64,000 nt of DNA from Aurelia coerulea (taxonomy: Eukaryota > Cnidaria > Scyphozoa > Semaeostomeae > Ulmaridae): assembly GCA_039566865.1 (NCBI GenBank), contig CM076947.1, forward strand, positions 4,409,501 through 4,473,500, in the 5' to 3' direction. Positions within the stretch are counted from its first letter, which is position 1. Each line of letters opens with the position of its first letter. This document shows positions 55,224-64,000 of this stretch, piece by piece. The notes under the pieces are model-generated. The model was not told the origin of the DNA and made no database searches. It worked only from the letters and a program-made list of their open reading frames with translations. The translations under genes were made by a program, and so were the position numbers.

Positions 55224-55659
55224 GAGGCCCGTCGGAACGAAATTCATAATGGGGGGGGGGCTGAAACTTCATGCGAGTGGATTGATGAGAAATGGGGGTC
55301 CGGGGGCTTGCCCCCGAGAAATTTTTCATGGCCACGCCCTTTAGATCGTTGGAAGACGGCCCATTTTTGGAGAATTGGTAATTTAAAAGAGCAAAGGATG
55401 AAGTCTGGTGGGGGTCTTTCCGAGAAAATTCTGAAAAATGGGACTTCAATTTCACGAGGATATAGATTATATTTGAATTCCATAATATCAAGTATGATAG
55501 CTTGATAAATTCTAGTAACTTCCTCGAATATAAATAAGTTTGAATCTTCATTTCCACGAGATGGGCTTCACAGCCTTTTTTACTTACAAAAGTGAACGAA
55601 ATGCAGCAAATTATTGGGGGGGCTGAAGCCCCCCCAGCCCCCCGGTTCCGACGGGCCTG
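55224..55659. mobile_element. MITE with GGCCCGTCGGAAC ends
   Basis: Ends GAGGCCCGTCGGAAC and, inverted, CAGGCCCGTCGGAACC, flanked by GTTACT (55218-55223 and 55660-55665). G-run sequences adjoin both ends. The end style resembles hAT, but only 6 bp of duplication can be read, so the superfamily is uncertain. Confidence 0.6.
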
Positions 55660-56919
55660 GTTACTTGGGTTCTGCTCACATGTTTGTGTGTGTTTGATCG
55701 AAACAGTTCATAAATCATAAACCTAGTGTTTTCATGCATGGACTTGAGGTGAAGAGTGAAGCATAGCAATCCAGTACAAACAACAGTAGTTGTAAGTCAA
55801 TTAGATATTGTAACTTCAGCCTTTTCGAAGCAGTCATTAAACTGTCGGGAATCACGCTTTAATCCGCAACAAAAACTCACGATAGATAGACCCACAAAGA
55901 ATCTCGATGTTGAAGCTCACTTGATCACAACTGCGTATATCTACTCTCTCTGATTTTATTGTTAACGTGACGTTAATACTGTTGATACTGTTATGCTATT
56001 CACACTGTTCACACTCACTCTCACTCTCACTCATCTCTACAGTAAGGCTACAGCTTTTATACTGTTTGCTTAGAATGTTCTCGTAATGCTGCGTAATGCT
56101 GTTTTATCATGACTACTCAAATTATTATGAAATACTCCTAATTTGTCCAAAGTCCAAGGAATTCCTTTGTGTTTATTCACCCTACCCCTAGAATGTTCCA
56201 GATAAGCCTCTACGTGTCTAGATTACGATTTCAAACGATTACGCAATTTCTATATGAATACGAGGCTACATGTTTGTCATTAGGCCTAAAATGGCGAATG
56301 GCGAAGCAAGATGATTCAGCTGTTGACTACAATATGGCATGCATAAGTGTTATTTATTTCTGATTTATAACCTGTTCTAGAATATTCTCGACAAAACAAA
56401 GCCTTAAAATCTGGTCTGAAAGAGACTTCATTTGCAAAAATGTCCATTGAGCAAAACATAACTTCTAAGGATCTGATAAAATCTTGATCATATACAGTTT
56501 GAGTATAACTATCTTTCAAAATCAAATGTCTTGCACAATGACCAAGATGTCAGTATAGAATTCCTGTCTGAACTGACCGTTTTCTTAAAGTATTGACAAT
56601 AGTATATTTCTTTGTTTTCAAAAAAACATAACCTAGGGAGTTTGTAACAGAGCAGAGATTGCCTTGTATTTTTGCATTCTTGCTGCAGTGTTGACCAAAG
56701 TGACAAAGAACGCAGACAACGAAAAAGACTATTATACTGGTTTGTATAATAACCATTGCCACCATACCATACCACGCCAGTTTTTTTAATTCATGGTCGA
56801 GATATTGCGCCACGCCAATTCTGCCCGCCAGACCATAAATCCCACGAAATCTCCGCCAAAAACCTTGGCGTGAAAAGATCGGAAGATAGCTCTCCGGCGG
56901 AAGGGCCTCGGAATGCACT
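55660..56919. other. Stretch without a supported gene
   Basis: An ACTCTC-type simple tract lies at 55995-56040. A minus-strand stretch at about 56800-56900 (RFRGIYGLAGRIGVAQYLDH) looks coherent, but its family is unknown and it may be a chance frame. Confidence 0.3.
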
Positions 56920-57718
56920 GTGGAGCCTGTGCAAGATGTTTTTAACACCATTGGTGCCATCTACAAAGAGTTAGAGGGTTCCCCAAAAAGGGAGGAGGTG
57001 TACAAAACATACCTAAAGGCATATAAGATTAGTGAAGGAAGAACAGTGCTTCGATCAGTGTCAGACACACGCTGGACAGCAAGAGAAGACAATTTGGCAG
57101 CAACGCACAATGCACTACAGGCATGTTGCCGCCCTTCAACTGTCCAAGAGCTGAAGGGCGGCAACAGTGCATGTTCGGGGCTGCTGAAAAGACTAAATTC
57201 TTTTCAGTTTGTGTTGAAGCTAACTATCTTGAGAGAATGCTTCATGCTCACAAGATATGCCTCTGAGTATTTACAACGAGAAGATATGGATATGGTCACA
57301 GCAGTAGATGCAATACAGGCACTAACCAGTCAACTGAAAGAATTCAGAAATGAGGAGAAGCTTGCAGAATTTGTCGAAAGAGCGAAAGCAAAGGCCGTCA
57401 GCTGCGGAATTCATGAAGAGTTTGATGCCAACGAAAAAGGAAGCGTTCTGTACCTACCATACCAGATTAGCGGACGGACAAACGGTAATTGATGCAGCTT
57501 TCAGCCACTGCATTGCTGCACAAAATCAAGAAGAAAACACCGCAGCAATCGATACTTTTAGGCAAGAATTCTATTTCCCATTTTTAGATCTTCTGTTAAA
57601 CGAGTTGCAGAAACGATTTTCATTACAAGCATGCAAGGTTATGGTTCAGCTCTCTGCATTTAATCGATACAAATTGAACAACAACAGCCAAGATAAGTCA
57701 AGGAAAGTTCCCCTATGA
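56920..57718 (+). pseudogene. hAT-type (ZMYM1-like) transposase C-terminal fragment
   Basis: The frame reads VSDTRWTAREDNLAA, LLKRLNSFQFVLKLTILREC and EYLQREDMDMVTAVDAIQAL, a pattern typical of the long insertion and C-terminal part of hAT transposases related to ZMYM1-like proteins. Near 57420-57490 the frame must shift to continue as DAAFSHCIAAQNQEENTAAI and FYFPFLDLLLNELQKRF. The catalytic first half and the final dimerisation segment are missing. It is a dead fragment. A hairpin with a 15-bp stem lies at 57124-57166 inside it. Confidence 0.6.
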
Positions 57719-58288
57719 GCATTATAAATGCTGCAGGCTGACTTCTTAGACTTTATACTTTGGCAGTTGCGTTCAGATCAATCATATATTTCAAATACAT
57801 TTTTATATGACTCATTTCAAGTTTTACTATTTTTGATACTAGTTGCAATACAGTTAAAAAGCCTTGCATTGATGTTTTTCACATGCATGTCAATGATTTC
57901 ATCTGTTGTTTTCTATCTAGAAAGCGCGTATTTCTATATTTAAAAAGGGCGTTTCCCTAAGATCAAAAGGGCATGGTCCTACAAAATTTTCCGGGGGCCT
58001 CGCCCCGGACCCTCGTCATTGATTGCCCCGCACTTCGCGGCGGCGTGTGGTTTACAATCTATGGTAGAAGAAAGAATTATCTTATGAAACTGGGATGGAG
58101 GTGCCCACTTCATGCCATCCATCAGAAGGACCTGCCTACGTCACAGTATACGAAAACCCGAAAACGACAAAACGCACGAAAACGAGGAGACAACCAAATT
58201 CGTCACATGTCACATGTATGTTCAAGTTTAGGCGGGAAGCGGCCATCTTCTTTCTATCTTTTTGGAGTGTTTGGAGTGAGAAAGAAAA
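57719..58288. other. Spacer with a fragment related to the hAT-type element
   Basis: 57945-58022 (AAAGGGCATGGTCCTACAAA) resembles 4683-4760 inside the element at 3946-5983. Otherwise AT-rich, becoming CpG-richer before the exon at 58289. Confidence 0.4.
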
Positions 58289-58430
58289 ATGGACGTGGGA
58301 TGTAAGCTCAGTGAGAGTTGTTTCTCATTTGATAGTATTGATGAAGCCATTGCTGCTGTCGAAGATTACAAAGAGCGAGAGACTGCAAGTTTTTCAGTAT
58401 TCAAAGTAGAGAAAAACTTTGGAAATTCAG
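58289..58430 (+). CDS. Short first exon of an unrecognised gene
   Basis: ATG in good context (aaaaATGGACG) opens 47 codons, MDVGCKLSESCFSFDSIDEA through VFKVEKNFGNS, ending at donor CAG|gtaatt (58430/58431). The SFDSIDEAIAAVEDYKERET ... FSVFK pattern resembles the N-terminal module before FAR1/MULE- or SWIM-type transposases, an uncertain match. The next exon was not found; a frame at about 58939-59040 (ELWREYDWKQSNWCREHLP) between cag and CTGG|gtatat is a weak candidate. Confidence 0.4.
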
Positions 58431-59187
58431 GTAATTAAAAATTTGGCCTAAGTTAGTTTAGTGTTATGTAAAAGGCCTACCTACACTACACTAGCCTTAG
58501 CACTAGCACTGGCAGGCCTACAACTTTTACCGAACTCAAAGGCCTCATGTCGAGCCTGATTGTTACTGGCTTAGCTGATTTTACTTTTGTCTCCAACAGA
58601 AAGTCTCTTGAGATGAAGCTGGAGCTACTTTCATAGATATTTTGAATGGTTGTGTTGAAACGTTACAACCAGACATCAACAAGTCTTGTCTATCAAAATT
58701 ACAAACTAAAAATGTGAACCATAGCCCCCCCCCCCTTGAAGTCATGGGTACATCGCTGATTAGGGTAGGATGATCAAATTACTTTCAAAACTTCCATTTT
58801 TATTCATCAACTCCTTGGATACCAGTTTACATTCTTTGAATTTGATGCGGGGGAGCTCATTCCAAAGTATATTTTAGCACATCTGAAGGTTTGGGGCTAC
58901 TAAGATTGGGTAGGAAATAATGAATTAATTTGTTGCAGCTGGGGCTTTTACAGAGTTATGGCGTGAGTACGACTGGAAGCAGTCAAACTGGTGTCGGGAA
59001 CATCTTCCCCACGCACTACAAAGAATGCAAACTGGCCTGGGTATATACCTTGACTTGCTACAAGTCTTCGTTTCCGTTCTGTCTCGTACGTACCGCGCCG
59101 AAGGCGCAACGAGCGCGAGGGCGGCGGAGGAGGGAAAGAACGAAGACTTGCTACTCTCGTCAGCTCATTAATATTTAACAAAGGTTA

Positions 59188-59205
59188 CGGACAGAATTCT
59201 GTCCG
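59188..59205. promoter_or_regulatory. 18-bp perfect palindrome upstream of the RecQ-like gene
   Basis: CGGACAGAATTCTGTCCG reads the same on both strands and lies 136 bp before the chosen ATG. It could be a dimeric-factor site; no known site is matched. A hairpin with AGTCTTCG / CGAAGACT arms lies just upstream (about 59063-59146). Confidence 0.35.
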
Positions 59206-59341
59206 CGGCATATCACCTTTGATGTGCAATTTTGGCCAATCAGAGAGGAAGAGAACAAAGAGAATGCCAATCAATTCAGTTGCACAAAAAAGCGAAGCGG
59301 GGGTCGTGTTTCTACACAGAGCAGAGACGTGCAAGAAAGAA

Positions 59342-62213
59342 ATGGCGGAAAGCTGCGAAGATGCGAGCAACACGAATAAGGAGAGCCTAATCAGGGAAGC
59401 GATCAGTTTTGCTGCAAAGAAGCTAGGGTATGATTCCTTACGTGAACATCAGGTTCAGGGTGCTGCATCTATACTTGGAGGAAAAGACACTTTTGTTGCC
59501 AAACCAACTGGCTCAGGAAAATCTTTGATTTTCTTTCTAGTACCATATGCTACTGATTTTATGAATCAAATAACAATACAGCCACAAACAAAACCAGGAT
59601 GCCATTTTGTAATCGTCATTAGCCCACTCGTGTCTTTGATGAAAGATCAAATACAGATTCTGACTGAAAAGAATGTTATGGCCATAAATTTGGAAGACCC
59701 GTCCACGACACCAACAAGGCTTAAACAGAATGATTACTCATTCCTGTATTGCTCCCCAGAATCGATCCTCCGAAAGTTTCGATCGGTTTTCAGAAGCAAG
59801 GAGTTCCAAGAAAGATTAGCATGCATTGTTGTGGACGAAAGCCACTGCATCATCAAATGGTATGTAAAAACTTTATCAATCAGCCTAAGTTGCACCTCAT
59901 CCAAAATTTCCATAATATTTGCAATAATGGGAAAGACTCAAGGAGAGTTGTTGGGACATTCGTAGCCATAGAAAATTGGGTAGCTTAGTAAATCCTGATT
60001 TCTAAGCTTCATCCCAATTCAAGTATGCACTGAAAAGATGAAGTATGTACTGAAATTCGAGTTATATTATCTGATAACATTTGACATTATCTGGTGGTAC
60101 AAAAATACAAGGGTAAATTTGGCCTTGTTTTAGCCTTGTTGTAGCAGGGATTATGAATTACTATTATGGCCTTTTTATGACCTACTAACCTTTGAAGAAA
60201 ATCACAAGGCTATCAATCAGTAATTAAAAAGTGGTCTGCAAAAGTTGAAGCAGATGTTTGTGTTTAATTGTTCTATGCCCTTACTATCTAATTTCACGCA
60301 CACACTTGACATTGTGCCTTGAAAAGGGAACCTTAACTGCTTCAAGGAAACCCACAATACACGTATTTTTTTATAAGAAACTAAGAATTTGGCCCAGTAC
60401 TGAAAATTTCTTAAAATTATCAGATTTTCAGTACTCGTAGTTTCTTACAAGTTTCTTAGAGGTTCCATAACTATCTTCATGTTCACTACCTATCCCCTCA
60501 TGAGCATATCAATACAATGTTTTTTGAAGCATTTCCAATGCTTAGACATTACTCAAGTACCATCCGAGTAATATGATACAGGAAACGAGTGAAAACAAAG
60601 TAGAAATATGTTAAGGATTTCCTTTATCAAAATAAATAGTTTCTTAACTTATATTTTCTCAGTTCTGGAGTTTCTTAATTTTTTGGTGATCTGAGAGTTA
60701 AGTTTCTTATGGGCAATTTCTTATAAAAGAAATACTTGTACATTAATCCCAGATTTGTCTTGAAGAAAATGTTCAGATTAAAAAGGTTGCATTTTCCAAT
60801 CTCATTTCTTTTTAATCTTGCAGGGGAATTACCAGTAAAAAGGTGAAAGGTTTCAGAGACTGTTATGCAGATATCTCACAATTAAGATCTCTTCTTCGAA
60901 AGCCAACTCCTTTTGCTGCTTTGACTGCTACAGCCACAGTAAAAGTTGGTCGGGAGATAATCAACAACTTAGAACTGCATTTTCCAACTAGAATTGTCAG
61001 TGTTCCTGAACGTCCTAATGTGTACCTAGACCTTTTGAAAACCACAGAGAACTCAATTGAGCAAACTTTCCATTGGCTTGTTCAAAAGATTAAAAGTGAT
61101 AAAGAAAATTGTTCACGGTACCTTGTGTTTTGCAGAAACCATTCTCACGTGCGAACTCTGTACTCATTTTTTGACAAAGAGCTTGGAAGTCTTTTCAATG
61201 TTAACTCATTGCCCTTCCAGATGTTCCATGGGTCAACAGATGATGACACTAAAGCGTACATTACAAGAAGTTTTTCAGACCCCAATGGTGAAGTCAGAGT
61301 GTTATTTGCTACAATTGCTTTTGGTATGGGAATTAATTGTCAAAATCTACACAACATAATACACTATGGTCCACCATCTAGTTTGGATGATTTATGCCAG
61401 GAAACTGGGAGGGCTGGAAGAGAAGGTGTCCAGAGTTTTGCAACTTTAATAGTTTATCCTCATTATGCAAAAATGGGACCTGTAAGCAAAGAGATGAAAC
61501 ATTATGTTGAAAATACTACTATTTGCAGACGCAAGTTAATGTTGGAACATTTTCCAGGCTCCTTCAAGGAAGTATTACCTAAACACCTTTGCTGCGATAT
61601 CTGTGCATGCTCATGTAAGTGTGGCTTTGGAGGAGAAACCTGTTCTGTAAAGTCTTTGAACATCTGCCGAGATGAAATTGAAGGATCAGTTACCACATCA
61701 AGGTCTGATAATGCACATTGTGTCACTAAAACATTGATAAAAGTCAACGAAGAAGGACTAGATGCCCTCTATGGTAGACTTGAAAGCATGAGGTCTCACT
61801 TGTGCTCTGATTTAAGCACTATTTATACCGGGGTAGATATGGCAACTGGTTTCCCTCATTCTGTCATCCAGTCAATAGTTTCAAGTGTTGATTTCATTCA
61901 TTCAACAGATGACATCAAGACAAATTTTCTTCTGTTCAACAAAAATCTTGCTGATGAAATTATGGACAATATCAATTCAGTCAGAGAACAATTTGGAAAT
62001 GTTGATATTGAGACAACCTCACCTCACTTCACCAGGAATTCTCCCGAGACAAATCCTATCCCCTGCATGCCAAGCAATGAAACCGACCACGAGGAAGACT
62101 CTGATCCATCCTGTGATGAATCTTTAGACTTTGAAGAGCTTAATTCAAAGTACAGATGCAAATTAGCAGAAGAATCCTCTTCTAATACCGATTCAGATGT
62201 AGAATTCCCATGA
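59342..62213 (+). CDS. RecQ-family DNA helicase-like, two exons
   Basis: Exons 59342-59859 and 60824-62213 join within Trp173 (TG|G) with donor ATG|gtatgt and acceptor ttaatcttgcag. The protein has 635 residues. Walker A PTGSGKS (about 55-61), SPLVSLMKDQ, DESHC (165-169), TATAT (207-211), FATIAFGMG and QETGRAGREG (365-374) are all present, followed by a zinc cluster (CCDICACSCKCG). It lacks the RQC/HRDC modules of classical RecQ. ATG 59342 has a purine at -3 and G at +4; ATG 59222 in the same frame would add 40 residues. RecQ helicases unwind DNA 3' to 5' using ATP in repair. Short multi-copy relatives occur in cnidarian genomes. No stops or shifts are seen, so it may be functional. The 960-bp intron holds a MITE. 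Confidence 0.8.
60361..60735. mobile_element. GTTTCTTATAA-type MITE, intronic copy
   Basis: Starts TTTATAAGAAACTAAGAA and ends AATTTCTTATAAAAG, with several AGTTTCTTA units inside. About 350 bp match the copy at 62330-62680 in the same orientation. It lies in the RecQ-like intron. Confidence 0.65.
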
Positions 62214-62329
62214 CTTCTAAATCTTGGTATCAACAGAGGATTCTTCAGCTAATTTGCATCCTGTACTTTAAATTAAGCACTTATTTTCAGACTCATATAC
62301 TGTACATTATACACAGTCTCGTGTGCTAC

Positions 62330-62680
62330 ACATATTTTTTATAAGAAACTAAGAATATGGTCCAGTCCTGAAATTTTCTTACAATTATCAGATTTTGAGT
62401 ACTTGGAGTTTCTTATGAGTTTCTTAGGGATTCCATAACAATCTTCATGTTCACAACCTGATCCCTCATGAACATTTCAAAACAAGGTTTTTAAGCCTTT
62501 CCAATGTTTAGACATTACTCAAGTACCTTACGAGTAATATGATACAGGAAACAAGTGAAAATAAATAAAAATATGTTAAGGATTTCCTTTATCAAAATAA
62601 ATATTTTCTTAACTTATACTTTTCCAGTACTGGGGTTTCTTAATTTTTTGGCGATATGAGAGCTGAGTTTCTCAATTAGC
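62330..62680. mobile_element. GTTTCTTATAA-type MITE, downstream copy
   Basis: Starts TTTTTTATAAGAAACTAAG and follows the intronic copy throughout (AGACATTACTCAAGTACC, GTAATATGATACAGGAAAC). The right end is decayed (GTTTCTCAATTAG). It sits between the RecQ-like gene and the convergent zinc-finger gene. ACAAGGC-rich sequence follows at 62690-62795. Confidence 0.6.
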
Positions 62681-63096
62681 ATTTTTCAAGCCATTTACAA
62701 GGCTAGAGCAAGGCTATTCCAGGCTATAACAAGGTTACAAGGCCATAACTACAAGGCTTGTACATGGCTATTACCTATGGCCTTGTATTTTCGTATGGGC
62801 AGGTGTTTTCTTTTTCACAACAAAAAAAGCTCAATAGATAACTCAGATGCACTCATTTTTTCAAGCTATAGTTGGATGCTGCTTGGAAAGACTTGAAATT
62901 TGTTTTAAATGGAATTTGGTGTTAACTTCGCTTCCATGAAAGTTAGGCATAGAAAGACAGAGAAACCAGCCATGTCAGTGCATCTTATTTATTTCCTGTG
63001 AACAGACAGTATGTACTGTATACTGTATAACATGAGTCACATGAAATAAATCTACTGTATACATACTATGATGTAAACAATGTTTGGTATCTGTTC

Positions 63097-64000
63097 TTAT
63101 TTCCTCTTGAACTGTTGAAACACTGCAAAATTTGATATTCGATCCACACTTTTCTCTATCCAATTACTCAGGTCCATGGTATTGAGGTCTTGCAAAGTAT
63201 TTTCCTTGAACTGGGGGAAAGCCCTATGTTGACGTCCAACAATGCGTTCAAAGATTTTGTGCTCAACAAATTGCTTTGAAAGCTCTACTACATCTGTGGT
63301 TGCATCAACTTTTTTGTGCTGCCCTTTTCCTTTGTAGACAGATATCTCGCTATCAAATGACTGAAAAAGTCTATCCATAGCCTCATATGACCCACTAACA
63401 CGGTCAATGCTTTTTTGGGTCAGCTTTCCCACCATTCCTTTGCAGTCGGATTTGAATTTTTTGTTCCAATGCTCCATGAATCTGTCAATTTCAACATTAG
63501 TGTGCATTTTGCCTTGAGTATTGACAAACCTTTCATGAGTTATTGTCTTTGCACAATCATCTGGGACCAAGAAGTTGACCTGTGCTTGTGTATACAAGGT
63601 GTAGAAAGCATACTTTGTGCTTCCTGTCAGTTTGAAGAAGAGCATCATGAACTTGTACAGTGTCAGGACCCTTTCACCATCTCCTGATTTTCTTGCATTT
63701 ACAAAGTCAAGGCAAAGTAAACCAAGTGCAAGAGCATTTCTTGAATAATTGAATATGCAGTCCTCTGCTTCCACTTCAGTTTCATTTGAAGTTTCTGGTT
63801 CTTTGACAAAGCTGGTAATTCCATCATGCTTTGCCTGCATATGCGATTTGAGGTTGACTCTTTTTTTGTAGGTCTTTGGACAGTGTGGGCATGGAAATTG
63901 GGCCACAATTTGGTCTTTGGGTGCTTCATTGTGTTTTTCAAAACTGTGCTTGCGAAGACCTGTTAAGCGTTTGAATGCTTTATTGCAGACTTTACAAACT
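63097..64000 (-). CDS. C2H2 zinc-finger plus DUF6589-like protein, 5' end outside the window
   Basis: The frame is open from the window edge (VCKVCNKAFKRLTGLRKHSF) to a stop at 63097, about 300 codons. Two C2H2 fingers are visible (CKVC...H...H and CPHCPKTYKKRVNLKSHMQA with a final His). A block then follows that I recall from DUF6589 proteins: DFVNARKSGDGERVLTLYKF, TKYAFYTLYTQAQVNFL, RFVNTQGKMHTNVEIDRFME. These proteins are multi-copy in cnidarians and other invertebrates and of unknown function. The frame is uninterrupted. It is convergent with the RecQ-like gene, 880 bp apart. Confidence 0.6.
   Translation of the reverse strand, partial: VCKVCNKAFKRLTGLRKHSFEKHNEAPKDQIVAQFPCPHCPKTYKKRVNLKSHMQAKHDGITSFVKEPETSNETEVEAEDCIFNYSRNALALGLLCLDFVNARKSGDGERVLTLYKFMMLFFKLTGSTKYAFYTLYTQAQVNFLVPDDCAKTITHERFVNTQGKMHTNVEIDRFMEHWNKKFKSDCKGMVGKLTQKSIDRVSGSYEAMDRLFQSFDSEISVYKGKGQHKKVDATTDVVELSKQFVEHKIFERIVGRQHRAFPQFKENTLQDLNTMDLSNWIEKSVDRISNFAVFQQFKRK

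Noticed and set aside
59219..59988. RecQ-like frame continuing past 59860 as a shorter truncated protein
   Set aside because: The frame beyond 59859 is intronic; the donor and the acceptor at 60823 restore conserved helicase sequence in phase.

Overview
This is eukaryotic, intron-containing, AT-rich DNA with very dense repeats. There is no bacterial operon structure. Genes are short and broken into exons with GT/AG borders, and proteins resemble families expanded in marine invertebrates: short HECT ligases, a PAN/apple-domain protein, a DUF6589-like protein and multi-copy transposase-like proteins. I infer an invertebrate animal, most likely a cnidarian (anthozoan). The species cannot be fixed from the window alone. 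Several longer reading frames begin at a non-ATG codon, so starts are given only where an ATG or a splice border supports them.

Layout. 0-8 kb: a minus-strand three-exon HECT E3 ligase gene (about 1994-7980), with a hAT-type element and a 96-bp perfect palindrome in its introns and a one-base frameshift just before its catalytic cysteine. 8-9.5 kb: a minisatellite-rich divergent promoter region and a plus-strand chromo-barrel-like exon. 9.9-16 kb: a minus-strand transposase-like gene broken by a tRNA/5S-chimeric SINE and a frameshift. 17-24 kb: a Pif1-like helicase remnant with an attached 424-residue frame, and a 4.45-kb Sola-like transposon encoding a 908-residue protein. 24-34 kb: inverted-repeat elements, two of them foldback elements whose arms are minisatellites, and a second SINE. 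34-37 kb: a 5'-truncated LINE and a complete non-autonomous LTR element (TRIM), both with target duplications. 37-44 kb: decayed transposase and possible host exons. 44-48.4 kb: an array of duplicated 69-bp micro-exons split by a solo LTR and followed by an LTR plus Gag-like frame. 49-52.1 kb: a four-layer nest of LINEs, a Harbinger-type MITE and a foldback element. 52-58 kb: a PAN-domain gene, an SF3-helicase-like fragment, two MITEs and a hAT-type transposase fragment. 58.3-64 kb: a short first exon, a two-exon RecQ-like helicase, and a convergent C2H2/DUF6589-like gene that leaves the window.

How it fits together: the apparent working genes are few (HECT, chromo-barrel, RecQ, C2H2/DUF6589 and perhaps the micro-exon gene). 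Most remaining sequence is mobile DNA at different stages of decay. Many insertions can be dated relative to each other because target-site duplications are still readable. All homology statements come from memory of protein families and from visible motifs; no search was run.
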